64,000 nt of DNA from Marivirga aurantiaca (GTDB lineage: Bacteria > Bacteroidota > Bacteroidia > Cytophagales > Cyclobacteriaceae), in contig NZ_JAEQBW010000001.1 of assembly GCF_016679925.1 (NCBI RefSeq), positions 930,001 through 994,000 on the forward strand. Direction: 5' to 3'. The notes beneath the pieces were generated by a model. It saw only the letters and a program-made list of their open reading frames with translations. It made no database searches and was not told the DNA's origin. Made by a program: the position numbers and the translations under genes. Shown piece after piece: positions 30,196-38,642 of this stretch (its first letter is position 1; every line of letters begins with the position of its first letter).

Positions 30196-30226
30196 AAAAA
30201 GAATCCATGCCTTTCAACATGGATTC
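30196..30226 (-). terminator. Intra-cluster terminator between the azurin and second permease genes
   Basis: Read on the minus strand, a 9-bp perfect stem (gaatccatg/catggattc) with an 8-nt loop is followed by T5. It sits between the azurin stop at 30244 and the permease start at 30180. Confidence 0.8.
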
Positions 30227-30243
30227 CTAATGGGTTTTTAAAA

Positions 30244-30789
30244 TTATTCTACAATAAATTTACCTTTCATTAAGGCTACATGGCCCGGGAAAGAACATAT
30301 GAAATCGTAAGTTCCTTTTTCAGGAGCTGTAAATTCAATGGTGTCTTCCTCGCCACCACCCAAAAGTTCAGTATGAACAATTATTTTATCAGATTCTGCT
30401 TCGGGAATATAATCATTATCCTGAGCGGTGGCGGCTGCTTGTCCAAATTCCATGATGTCAGTGCCTTGAGTCAATAATACCCAATTGTGTCCCATTTGCT
30501 CTTTGGGCATTTCTCCAACATGTTTTAGTGTTAAACGAACTGTCTGACCCGCCTTCACTCTGATTTCTTCCTTGTTGAATTTCATCCTGTCATTACCCTC
30601 AATGGTAACTTCTTTTACTTCAGAGTTTTCACTTACATTATTCTCTTCTTTTTCCCTGGCTTGTTGCTGAATCCTTTCCTGGGAGGTGGGTTTTCTCTCT
30701 TCTGAATGCTCTTCATTGGACGTATTGCCTCCGCAAGCCATCAGTAACCCTAAAACAACTATACTTACTGTAATTTTGAAAATTTTCAT
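30244..30789 (-). CDS. Azurin-family blue copper lipoprotein
   Basis: The 181-residue protein has a lipoprotein signal (lipobox LMAC, modified Cys C19) and a charged linker (residues 25-60). The cupredoxin domain has the full azurin ligand set: H101 in MGHNW, C165, H170 in CSFPGH and M174. The spacing C-x4-H-x3-M is the azurin spacing. It should be an envelope-anchored one-electron carrier, or a copper-buffering protein. Its position between two permease genes of a metal importer is unusual. The upstream gene ends 82 nt earlier and a terminator follows. Confidence 0.93.
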   Translation of the reverse strand: MKIFKITVSIVVLGLLMACGGNTSNEEHSEERKPTSQERIQQQAREKEENNVSENSEVKEVTIEGNDRMKFNKEEIRVKAGQTVRLTLKHVGEMPKEQMGHNWVLLTQGTDIMEFGQAAATAQDNDYIPEAESDKIIVHTELLGGGEEDTIEFTAPEKGTYDFICSFPGHVALMKGKFIVE

Positions 30790-30871
30790 ATTGCCCTTGT
30801 TTTTTAAAATGTGAATAATAATTCTATCTATTCATTCGTATTTAAAATTTTAAAGTTTTCAGCTTCATCAT

Positions 30872-32164
30872 TTACTCATAAGGAATTTTCGAATTATGAG
30901 GATCTACTGCGGGATACCCCAGTTTTTCTTCCAGCCTTTTTTCCAGTTCCGGAGTGATTAAATGTTCAATAGTATCTGCATCCTCGTGTACATGATCGGG
31001 GGCAATCCTAAGATATTCAGTAAGATAAAGCTCCCAAAGTCTGTGTAATTTCACAAGTCTGGCTGCTTTTCTCTGTCCAAAAGGAGTGAGGTAATAGCCT
31101 GCTTTGTTTTCTACGAGATAGCCATGTCTCTTCAGTCTCTTTAGTATTCTCCTAATAAGTTTATAAGAATAATATCTTTTCTCACGAATGAGAGCAATTG
31201 TTTTTGGCTCACCGAAACTTTCTTCTTCCTCAGCTATTTGGAAAAAGGTTTTGATGATGTTTTCATCCTGAATCCGATGTCTGTGGTGTATTTGCTTTAG
31301 CCATTTAGCTACAATTCCCTTTCTAGGAGCAAATAAAATGGATATAAATGCAATAGCTGATAAAACCATTACTACCCAGGGGCCTGTGGGCATATTGGGA
31401 GCAATGTAGCTGATAAAAGCACCGGAAAATCCAGAAAACCCACCTATTACGGCAGCAAGTAATAATATTCTTGGCAGGTAGCCTGACCAATATTTGGCTG
31501 CTGCTGTAGGGGTTATCAATAGGGCAGCCATTAGCACCACTCCAACGGCCTGGATACCTGTTACTACAGCTAATACAGTGAGTGAACTGAGCATGAACAC
31601 TAAACCTTTTACAGGCAAGCCCATGGATTGAGCAAATGCTTCATCAAAGCTGATGAGTTGCAATTCCTTATAAAACAGAGTGACTGTAATAATTAACAAT
31701 ATACTAATTACTGAAAAGACAATTACATCCTGTAAAACCATGGAGGCTGCTTTTCCAAAAAGAAATGAATCCAGACCGGTTTGTGCTGCATTGCCTGATT
31801 GTTGAATATAAGTGAGTAATAAAATGCCGAAACCAAAGAAAACAGATAAAATAAGTCCGATAGCTGTATCCTCTTTTATTTTTGAATTCTTGGAAATATA
31901 ATCTACCAAAATAATTGATATCCAGCCGGATATGAAAGCACCCAGGATAAGAAAAACATAATTTTTTGTACCACTTAATAAGAATGCTATACAAATACCT
32001 GGCAAGATGGCATGGGCGATGGCATCACCAATAAGTGCTCTCTTCCGTAAAAAAGTAAATGAACCTACCACCGCAGCACTGGATCCGAGGATAATAGTAC
32101 CCAGGGACACGTAGAGGATATTTGTGTCTTGAAATGAAAAGAAATATTGAATATTTTCCCACAT
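30872..32164 (-). CDS. Metal ABC transporter permease fused to a DtxR-like C-terminal domain
   Basis: The 430-residue protein combines an ABC-3 family permease (residues 1-285; RKRALIGDAIAHAILPGICIAF, AVGVVLMAALLITPTAAAKY) with a C-terminal cytoplasmic region (about 300-430). That region has a winged-helix-like part (REKRYYSYKLIRRILKRLKR) and a DtxR dimerisation/metal-site-like part (RLWELYLTEYLRIAPDHVHE, ending DPHNSKIPYE). The latter matches the MntR-like protein encoded at 33905 (HRLWEVFLVEKLKFNWDQVHE). The domain may sense intracellular metal and gate transport, or be a vestigial regulator. It starts 2 nt after the ATPase gene. Confidence 0.9.
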   Translation of the reverse strand: MWENIQYFFSFQDTNILYVSLGTIILGSSAAVVGSFTFLRKRALIGDAIAHAILPGICIAFLLSGTKNYVFLILGAFISGWISIILVDYISKNSKIKEDTAIGLILSVFFGFGILLLTYIQQSGNAAQTGLDSFLFGKAASMVLQDVIVFSVISILLIITVTLFYKELQLISFDEAFAQSMGLPVKGLVFMLSSLTVLAVVTGIQAVGVVLMAALLITPTAAAKYWSGYLPRILLLAAVIGGFSGFSGAFISYIAPNMPTGPWVVMVLSAIAFISILFAPRKGIVAKWLKQIHHRHRIQDENIIKTFFQIAEEEESFGEPKTIALIREKRYYSYKLIRRILKRLKRHGYLVENKAGYYLTPFGQRKAARLVKLHRLWELYLTEYLRIAPDHVHEDADTIEHLITPELEKRLEEKLGYPAVDPHNSKIPYE

Positions 32165-32166
32165 AT

Positions 32167-32952
32167 TTATTCTCGGTTTGGAAATCGATTTTTCTGTATT
32201 AGATCACTTATCTCTGTGAGTAAGGTCAATTTACCCCCATAAGTTTCCTGTAATAGTTCAGGAGTAAAGGCTTCCTCAATTGGTCCTGAAGCTACCAGCC
32301 TCATGTTCAATAGAATGATCCAATCAAAGTACCGGGCAACAGATTGCAAATCATGGTGTACAACTATAACGGTTTTTTTCTCCTTGGACATTTGCCTTAG
32401 CAACTCCACAATGGCTTTTTCTGTAGCTGCATCTACTCCGGCAAATGGTTCATCCATGAAATAGATATCGGCTTGTTGAGCCAATGCACGAGCCAGGAAT
32501 ACCCTTTGTTGTTGTCCACCTGAAAGCTGGGATATTTGTCGATCCTTAAAACCCTCCATTCCAACCTTGCTCAAACTATCCATAACAATCTCTTTGTCAG
32601 ATTTCTTGGGCCTTTTCAATAAGCCTAGTTGCCCGTAACGTCCCATCATTACCACATCATAAACGGAAGTTGGAAAGTCCCAGTCAACAGATTCTCTTTG
32701 AGGTACATAACTTATTTTATCTCTTACCTCTTTCAGAGGTTTATCCAGAATATTGATATATCCGCTACTTAATGGAAGTAATCCCATCACAGCCTTTAAG
32801 AGAGTAGACTTTCCGGCACCATTTGGCCCAATAATACCAATCAGTTTACCAGCAGGCAAAGTCAGATCTACATCCCACAATACTGGTTTCTTCTCATATG
32901 AAACTGATAAATCATGTATTTCTATAATGGGGTTTTCTACTTGTTGTATCAT
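32167..32952 (-). CDS. Metal ABC transporter ATP-binding protein (Mn/Zn family)
   Basis: The 261-residue ABC ATPase has Walker A GPNGAGKST, the Q-loop region YVPQRESVDWDFP typical of the manganese/zinc subfamily, signature LSGGQQQR, Walker B DIYFMDEPFAG and the switch His in VVHHDLQSV. It energises uptake by the two ABC-3 permeases. The gene is 36 nt downstream of the binding-protein gene and 2 nt upstream of the fused permease, which supports a single transcript. Confidence 0.94.
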   Translation of the reverse strand: MIQQVENPIIEIHDLSVSYEKKPVLWDVDLTLPAGKLIGIIGPNGAGKSTLLKAVMGLLPLSSGYINILDKPLKEVRDKISYVPQRESVDWDFPTSVYDVVMMGRYGQLGLLKRPKKSDKEIVMDSLSKVGMEGFKDRQISQLSGGQQQRVFLARALAQQADIYFMDEPFAGVDAATEKAIVELLRQMSKEKKTVIVVHHDLQSVARYFDWIILLNMRLVASGPIEEAFTPELLQETYGGKLTLLTEISDLIQKNRFPNRE

Positions 32953-32988
32953 AAATTGAATGATTAACTTTAGGGTTAAAGGCTATGC

Positions 32989-33903
32989 TTATTTTACCAA
33001 TCCTTCATAAATTTGCTTCACATTGGCATTCACCATTCCAATATAAGTACCCTCATCAGTACCGGATTGTCCCATGGCATCTGAATAAAGACTGCCGCCA
33101 ATGGTTACCTTATGGCCTTTACCTCTGCAGCCTTCCACAACAGCTTCAATGGCCTTCTTGGAAACGGATGTTTCTGTATAAATAGCAGGGATATTATGTT
33201 CCACTATAAAATCCACCAAATTGCTGACATCGCGCAAACCGTATTCCGATAAAGTGGAAATACCCTGTAGCCCTTTCACTTCCATTGAATAGGCTTTGCC
33301 AAAATACTCAAATGCGTCATGGGCAGTAACCAATATGCGTCTTTCTTCAGGAATAAGCGATATCCTTTCTTTTACAGCTTTGTGCAAACTGTCCAATTGC
33401 TGTGAATAGGCCAGGTAGTTTTGTTTATATTCTTCATTATAAGTAGAGTCAAAAGCGCTAATTTTTTGAGGTAAAACAGATAAAGCTTTATTCCATAAGC
33501 TGACATCGAACCAAACATGCGGATCATAAGTACCCTGAAATGCAGTACTATTAATTAAAAGCTCAGTGGGTAAACTTTCAGCAACAGCTATTACGGTCTT
33601 TTTTCTACTCATCTGCCGCATGATATCTCCCATCTTTCCTTCCAGGAATAATCCATTATAGACAATGATGTCAGCATCCTGTAGCATCAGTAAATCACCA
33701 TGGGTTGCTTTATACAAATGTGGGTCCACACCGGGCCCCATTAGTGCATCCACTTTTGCACGATCTTGCACAATATTTTTTACTCCGTCAGCAATCATTC
33801 CGGTAGTACACACAATATATAATTCACCTTCTTTTCTCTCTCTTTCTTCTCCACAAGAAGTCAGCACTAGGGTGATAATTAAAACTTTAAAAAGCGTATA
33901 CAT
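32989..33903 (-). CDS. Metal ABC transporter substrate-binding lipoprotein (TroA/MntA family)
   Basis: ATG at 33903 gives a 304-residue lipoprotein with a short signal peptide and lipobox LTSC (C17). An ATG 21 nt upstream would overlap the regulator gene and add residues before the signal. Cluster A-I metal ligands are evident: His in DPHLYKATHGD, His in YDPHVWFD, His/Glu in AHDAFEYFG and Asp in LYSDAMG. The mix of His, His, Glu and Asp without a His-rich loop suggests manganese rather than zinc, but that is inference. It starts 1 nt after the regulator stop. Confidence 0.92.
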   Translation of the reverse strand: MYTLFKVLIITLVLTSCGEERERKEGELYIVCTTGMIADGVKNIVQDRAKVDALMGPGVDPHLYKATHGDLLMLQDADIIVYNGLFLEGKMGDIMRQMSRKKTVIAVAESLPTELLINSTAFQGTYDPHVWFDVSLWNKALSVLPQKISAFDSTYNEEYKQNYLAYSQQLDSLHKAVKERISLIPEERRILVTAHDAFEYFGKAYSMEVKGLQGISTLSEYGLRDVSNLVDFIVEHNIPAIYTETSVSKKAIEAVVEGCRGKGHKVTIGGSLYSDAMGQSGTDEGTYIGMVNANVKQIYEGLVK

Positions 33904-33904
33904 T

Positions 33905-34567
33905 TTAGTTGGTAACCAGGACATTTTGAGCTATTTCTTTACTGATGAATAATTTATTTTTACTGTCAACCAATATTTCCATTGAACCGTCAAATTCTAC
34001 TTTGTCAATGATTTTTGTTTTGGCTCCAAGGTATATTCCAATCTTATCTAAATGCTGTAAGAAAAGGGGGTTAGTATCTTTAACTGCCACTACAATTCCG
34101 GTCCCATTCAGGTCTACTTCTGCTAAAGGAATTTGGGGCTTTTCCTTAAACTCCCCATTCTCATCCGGGATAGGATCACCATGAGGATCGAATTTCGGAT
34201 GACCTAAAAAATCATCCAATCTTTCGATTAGGAGAGGGGATTTTATATGCTCTAATTGCTCTGCTATTTCATGCACCTGATCCCAATTGAATTTCAATTT
34301 TTCCACTAAAAATACTTCCCAAAGTCTGTGTTTTCTGATCACTTGCAAGGCTGATTTTTTTCCGCTTTCGGAAATTTTAACTCCTTGATATTTTTTATAG
34401 ATGACTAATTCCTTTTCGGAAAGTCTACGAAGCATGTCGGAAACAGATGCCGCTTTTGTTTGCATTTCTTCGGCTATCGCATTCGTTGATACATCACTTT
34501 CTCCTGCACCGGACAGATGGTATACAGCCTTGAGGTAATTCTCTTCAGCAAAGCTTAATTTTTTCAT
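33905..34567 (-). CDS. DtxR/MntR family metal-dependent transcriptional regulator
   Basis: The 220-residue regulator has an N-terminal winged helix (SFAEENYLKAVYHL, TKAASVSDMLRRL recognition helix), the metal-binding/dimerisation domain (HRLWEVFLVEKLKF, HIKSPLLIERLDDFLGHPKFDPHGDPIP) and a C-terminal FeoA/SH3-like domain (about residues 145-220). It is the first gene of the metal-uptake cluster and very probably represses it when Mn(II) or Fe(II) is abundant. A palindromic site overlapping its promoter supports autoregulation. Confidence 0.93.
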   Translation of the reverse strand: MKKLSFAEENYLKAVYHLSGAGESDVSTNAIAEEMQTKAASVSDMLRRLSEKELVIYKKYQGVKISESGKKSALQVIRKHRLWEVFLVEKLKFNWDQVHEIAEQLEHIKSPLLIERLDDFLGHPKFDPHGDPIPDENGEFKEKPQIPLAEVDLNGTGIVVAVKDTNPLFLQHLDKIGIYLGAKTKIIDKVEFDGSMEILVDSKNKLFISKEIAQNVLVTN

Positions 34568-34586
34568 TTTATTGAATTATTTGAGA

Positions 34587-34617
34587 CAAAGGTAAAATAA
34601 AATTAGATGAATCTAAA
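34587..34617 (-). promoter_or_regulatory. Promoter of the metal-uptake cluster with an overlapping DtxR-type operator
   Basis: On the minus strand the -7 element is TACCTTTG (34594-34587), with a 19-nt spacer to a TTTA at 34617-34614. The perfect inverted repeat TTAGAT-ga-ATCTAA (34603-34616) covers most of the spacer and touches the -33 position. Its TTAG-N6-CTAA core resembles DtxR/IdeR boxes. The regulator start codon lies 20 nt downstream of the -7 box. Confidence 0.6.
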
Positions 34618-34694
34618 AATAAAATTAATTTATTTTAAATCTCGTTAAAAGTGGTTTCAATGAGATTATGGAGTGATTAAGGTGAGTCTAAAAA

Positions 34695-35828
34695 TTATTT
34701 TAGGATTATTGAACTAAGGAAATCAATTAATTTTATCTCCTCATTTTCCCATAAAATGCTTTTATCCGGCTGGCGATGATAGAATGACTTACTGTTGAGT
34801 AAATGAAGAAATTCCAAGGGCTTTATATGATCAAAATCTACGCTAATGGCAGCAGGATAGGGTGCTAGTAAACTTTGCCAATGAATATTTGCAGGGATGA
34901 CCATAGGTATGCTCAGTGCAAGGCATTCATAAAACTTAGTAGGTATTCTGTTTTTAAGGTTTTCATTGATATGGTAAGGCATGATGGCTAAATTAGCCCT
35001 GCTCAATTCATTGATTATCTCCTGGTGGGGAATAGGTTTTTTTCCACCTTTCAATTGAATAAAGTCACATGATTCAATACTTTGTTCGATCCTTTTAAGA
35101 TATTGTAAATCAGGTGAATATCCTGTTATTATTAATTGAATGTTTTTATTGAATTGATAAATGGATTGACAGAATTGGATGGCTTCAAGTGTGCCATATT
35201 CTTCACCTATTGTACCGGAATACACTACTACAAAAGGATGATCAACAGATATTTTTATTGGAGCTTTGTTCGCCTTGCTTTCTGTAATCAGGGTCTTATT
35301 AAGGATTAGTTCATGGTTTTTGTTCCTTAGAAATGGCAATTGTGCTTCATAGGCCTTTTCAGCCAGTATATAACCTGATACAAAATATCTTGACAGCCAC
35401 TCAATTGCTCTTATCCCCAGAGACAAAAAGGGTTTTATTAAAGAAGAATAAGTAGTTCCATGCTTGATGTTTAACCTGTAATTTTCTTGCACATCGTAAA
35501 GGATTTTTGTGCCGAATAAAATTTTGATTAGATAGTTAACTAGCAATAATTCAGGGCTACTAACTATAACTAATTCAGGTTTTACTTTAAGATAAGTTTT
35601 ATAATATTTCCAAGAAGCAGTAATTCGTAAAAAGGCATTCCTTTGAAAATTATAAATTGGATAAATGGAAATATTTTCAGCTTTATTGATCATTTTTGAA
35701 TTAAAGCCTATGATATTTACATCATATTTATTTGTTTGCGCAAGTGATCGTCCAATCTTTTGATAAGCCCTGACATCATCCACAGGTTTCAAAACAGAAG
35801 CGATAAGAATTTTAATTTTAACATCCAC
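34695..35828 (-). CDS. Glycosyltransferase (GT4-like, GT-B fold)
   Basis: The 377-residue protein has a GT-B layout. The N-terminal domain begins KIKILIASVLKPVDDVR. The C-terminal domain has VVVYSGTIGEEYGT (start of the nucleotide-sugar domain) and ANLAIMPYHIN...PTKFYECLALSIPMV, with the conserved glutamate of the GT4 E-x7-E region. It probably adds a sugar to a surface polysaccharide or lipid; donor and acceptor are unknown. The start is GTG at 35828. It is divergent from dapD with only 23 nt between them. Confidence 0.82.
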   Translation of the reverse strand: MDVKIKILIASVLKPVDDVRAYQKIGRSLAQTNKYDVNIIGFNSKMINKAENISIYPIYNFQRNAFLRITASWKYYKTYLKVKPELVIVSSPELLLVNYLIKILFGTKILYDVQENYRLNIKHGTTYSSLIKPFLSLGIRAIEWLSRYFVSGYILAEKAYEAQLPFLRNKNHELILNKTLITESKANKAPIKISVDHPFVVVYSGTIGEEYGTLEAIQFCQSIYQFNKNIQLIITGYSPDLQYLKRIEQSIESCDFIQLKGGKKPIPHQEIINELSRANLAIMPYHINENLKNRIPTKFYECLALSIPMVIPANIHWQSLLAPYPAAISVDFDHIKPLEFLHLLNSKSFYHRQPDKSILWENEEIKLIDFLSSIILK

Positions 35829-35851
35829 CGGTATAAAGGTAAAAACAGAAA

Positions 35852-36667
35852 ATGGAATTTAAAGAATTTATTGAAAGAGCTTGGGATAATAGAGAATTTC
35901 TTAAGGATAAAGAAACCCAAATTGCAGTGAAAACTGTAGTTGAGGAATTAGATGAAGGCAAGCTCAGAGTGGCTGAACCTACTGATGACGGTCAGTGGAT
36001 AGTAAATGAATGGATTAAGAAAGCTGTCATCTTATATTTCCCACTTCAAAAGATGCAAACAATTGAGTTGGGCCCTTTCGAATTTCATGATAAAATTAAA
36101 CTCAAAAAAGGCTTTGAAAAACTAGGTGTTCGAGTGGTTCCTCATGCCATTGCGCGCTACGGTTCGTTCGTAAATTCAGGCGTTGTACTCATGCCTTCTT
36201 ACATTAATATTGGAGCCTATGTAGATAGTGGCACTATGGTTGACACCTGGGCTACGGTAGGTAGCTGTGCCCAGATAGGAAAGAATGTTCATTTAAGTGG
36301 TGGGGTTGGAATTGGCGGTGTGCTGGAGCCAGTGCAAGCCGCTCCGGTAATTGTGGAAGATAATGCATTTATTGGTTCGCGTTGTATAATTGTTGAGGGT
36401 GTAAGAATAGGAAAAGAAGCAGTGTTGGGGGCCAATGTAACTCTTACTGCCAGTTCTAAAATAATTGATGTTACAGGTGATCAGCCAAAAGAATATATGG
36501 GCTATGTGCCTGAACGATCTGTAGTAATTCCCGGTTCTTTTGTTAAAAAGTTTCCTGCGGGGGAATTTAACGTTCCTTGCGCTTTGATTATAGGCCAAAG
36601 AAAAGAGAGTACGGATAAAAAGACTTCCTTGAATCAGGCACTGAGGGAAAATAATGTAGCGGTATAA
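35852..36667 (+). CDS. dapD: 2,3,4,5-tetrahydropyridine-2,6-dicarboxylate N-succinyltransferase DapD
   Basis: The 271-residue enzyme succinylates tetrahydrodipicolinate in the lysine/diaminopimelate pathway, supplying peptidoglycan and lysine. The N-terminal helical domain is followed by a left-handed beta-helix of hexapeptide repeats (VLMPSYINIGAYVDSGTMVD, VGSCAQIGKNVHLSGGVGIG) and the conserved VLEPVQAAPVIVEDNAFIGS and EFNVPCALIIG segments. Its length is that of E. coli DapD. It appears to stand alone. Confidence 0.95.
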   Translation: MEFKEFIERAWDNREFLKDKETQIAVKTVVEELDEGKLRVAEPTDDGQWIVNEWIKKAVILYFPLQKMQTIELGPFEFHDKIKLKKGFEKLGVRVVPHAIARYGSFVNSGVVLMPSYINIGAYVDSGTMVDTWATVGSCAQIGKNVHLSGGVGIGGVLEPVQAAPVIVEDNAFIGSRCIIVEGVRIGKEAVLGANVTLTASSKIIDVTGDQPKEYMGYVPERSVVIPGSFVKKFPAGEFNVPCALIIGQRKESTDKKTSLNQALRENNVAV

Positions 36668-36712
36668 TCGTTTGGTTTTCGTTTTGGCATCTAATTTGAG
36701 AAGAGGTAGTAT

Positions 36713-37558
36713 ATGAGAATAATAATATTTGCAGTTCTGTTTTTGATTTCTTTTTTTTCATTTAGTCAGGATTTTACTGACTATTTTTCTGAAAATCCAA
36801 AAGTAGATTTCCCAGTCATTGAAGATATACCTTTTGAATATGGTGAAGAGATTCAATATAAAATCTATTATGGGATTTTTACCATTGGAAGAGGGCAATT
36901 TAAAATTCATAAAAACCCCTATAGAATCAACAATAGAGGAGCCTATAAAATTGATGTACGGGCAAAAACAACAGGTATGGTTGATTGGGTCGCTAAAATT
37001 GATGATCATTGGGGTGGTTATGTGGATACCGTGGGTTTGGTGCCTCATCAGGCATATCGGAATATCAAAGAAGGTAATTATAGAAAATATGAAGTAGTGA
37101 ATTATGACCATAATTCACAAATGCTTGAAGTCAAATCCAAAGGGAAAAATGACAAAGAGTTTAGGGAACCCATGTATTATGAATTCCCACAACAAATACG
37201 TGATCTGATAAGTGGGTTTGCTTATTTCAGGTCATTGGATTTGGACCAATACAATGTAAGGGATACTATTAATGTGCCGGCCTTTTTTGAAGATACATTT
37301 TATAATTTGCAGGTAATTTACCTGGGGACTGAAACTATATCTACTTCAGTGGGCGACATTAGTGCACATAAGGTAACTCCGGTAATGCCGGAAAATAAGA
37401 TATTTGATGGTGAAGATTCTGTCCTTGCATGGTTTTCTAATGATAAGAATAAAATCCCACTTAAAATTAACGCCAAATTATATGTAGGTTCCGGTGGATT
37501 GGAAATTATAAGCTTTAAAAACGTCAAGTACCCCATTAATTTTGTAATGACTGAATAA
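36713..37558 (+). CDS. Exported DUF3108 domain protein
   Basis: The 281-residue protein has a signal peptide (IFAVLFLISFFSFSQ) followed by a beta-rich DUF3108 domain: PFEYGEEIQYKIYYGIFTIG, then regularly spaced strands such as YKIDVRAKTTGMVDWVAKID and FFEDTFYNLQVIYLGTETI. DUF3108 proteins are envelope proteins of unknown function, common in Gram-negative bacteria. It lies 45 nt after dapD and could be co-transcribed, though the roles look unrelated. Confidence 0.83.
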   Translation: MRIIIFAVLFLISFFSFSQDFTDYFSENPKVDFPVIEDIPFEYGEEIQYKIYYGIFTIGRGQFKIHKNPYRINNRGAYKIDVRAKTTGMVDWVAKIDDHWGGYVDTVGLVPHQAYRNIKEGNYRKYEVVNYDHNSQMLEVKSKGKNDKEFREPMYYEFPQQIRDLISGFAYFRSLDLDQYNVRDTINVPAFFEDTFYNLQVIYLGTETISTSVGDISAHKVTPVMPENKIFDGEDSVLAWFSNDKNKIPLKINAKLYVGSGGLEIISFKNVKYPINFVMTE

Positions 37559-37715
37559 TTTATACAACGAAAGTTTTCTTGTTGCATACATATCTTAACA
37601 TCTATTACTAAGCCTTCTTGTCAAAACCGGAATAAATGAAGGTCTTACAGTTCCGAATAATTCCAGGTTTACTTAGAATCGAGAATGAAAACTATTTTAT
37701 GTGAAGAGATTGCTT

Positions 37716-37723
37716 TAATTTTG
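37716..37723 (+). promoter_or_regulatory. -7 promoter element for the TPR lipoprotein gene
   Basis: TAATTTTG fits TAnnTTTG and lies 43 nt before the ATG. The -33 position (TATT) is a poor match. Confidence 0.4.
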
Positions 37724-37766
37724 CCACACACAATAAAATCAAATTAAAATACAAAAGATAATTACA

Positions 37767-38369
37767 ATGAAATTAAGAAGTATATTCTATTTAATGATAC
37801 TTTCAACTATGCTCTTGGCTTGTAATGATAAAGACAATGCCGAAATAGGAAATGATTTCTATAGCCAGGGAGAATATCAAAAAGCAATTGATTCATATAA
37901 TGAATATTTAAAATTGAAGCCTTCAGATGAAATTATCCTTTACAATAGGGGCAGGGCTTATGAAGAGTTAGGCCAATATGATAAAGCATTGCGAGACTTT
38001 AAAAAAGTGATTGAAATTGATCCTAAAAATGAAAGTGCTTTATTAAGCTTTGGGAAAAGTTATTTTAGAGAAAAGGATTACAAAAATGCAGCTTTTCAAT
38101 TTGAAAAAGCTTTTAAACTAAATACATCAAGTTCCAAATCAGCTTTATTGCTGGCTCGTGCCCTTCATAGGGACGGACAGGTTGAAGAAGCAATGGAGTA
38201 TTATAATATAGCCATTAGTAATGACAATAAAAATGGCGAAGCTTATATGTATAGAGGAGCTTTGAAAATATTCCTCAATCAAATGAGTGGGGGCTGTAGT
38301 GATATACAGAAAGCTAAAAATATGAATACTGAAGAGGCTGAATCCCTTTATAATCAGTATTGTAAATAG
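37767..38369 (+). CDS. TPR-repeat lipoprotein
   Basis: The 200-residue protein has a lipoprotein signal (lipobox LLAC, C19) and four to five tetratricopeptide units starting at about residue 26 (GNDFYSQGEYQKAIDSYNEY, NRGRAYEELGQYDKALRDF, SFGKSYFREKDYKNAAFQF and so on). TPR lipoproteins usually scaffold envelope complexes; no partner can be named from the context. It has its own -7-like promoter element. The 273 nt after it hold only a weak 6-bp hairpin (38500-38521) and no gene. Confidence 0.8.
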   Translation: MKLRSIFYLMILSTMLLACNDKDNAEIGNDFYSQGEYQKAIDSYNEYLKLKPSDEIILYNRGRAYEELGQYDKALRDFKKVIEIDPKNESALLSFGKSYFREKDYKNAAFQFEKAFKLNTSSSKSALLLARALHRDGQVEEAMEYYNIAISNDNKNGEAYMYRGALKIFLNQMSGGCSDIQKAKNMNTEEAESLYNQYCK

Positions 38370-38642
38370 CAGGCAAACGGGAATCAATCCGAAAAGCTGG
38401 GGAGAATAGTTATCGGTTTAAACTGTGCCAGCTGTTACAGGGTTCTAATTTGACTCAAAGGGATGTCTTTGGGTTCTCACCTATTCACCTCACCTATCTG
38501 TAGAGTTCCTCAGGGCTCTACGGATTTTCAATAATTGAGAGTTTTTGGCTAGGGCTTTCTGAATAGCTTATCAAAAAAATACGCTTTAAATATTCCCGGA
38601 ATTATTGTTTGATCAGGAAACCGGACGCACTTAGTTGTTGCG

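Noticed and set aside
34678..34693. Inverted repeat ctaaaa-atta-ttttag near the glycosyltransferase end
   Set aside because: It is short, AT-only apart from the end bases and expected by chance in this AT-rich DNA; no T-run distinguishes it as a terminator.
38500..38521. Hairpin gtagag/ctctac as terminator of the TPR lipoprotein gene
   Set aside because: Only six base pairs with a 10-nt loop and a broken T tract, 130 nt after the stop; too weak to list.
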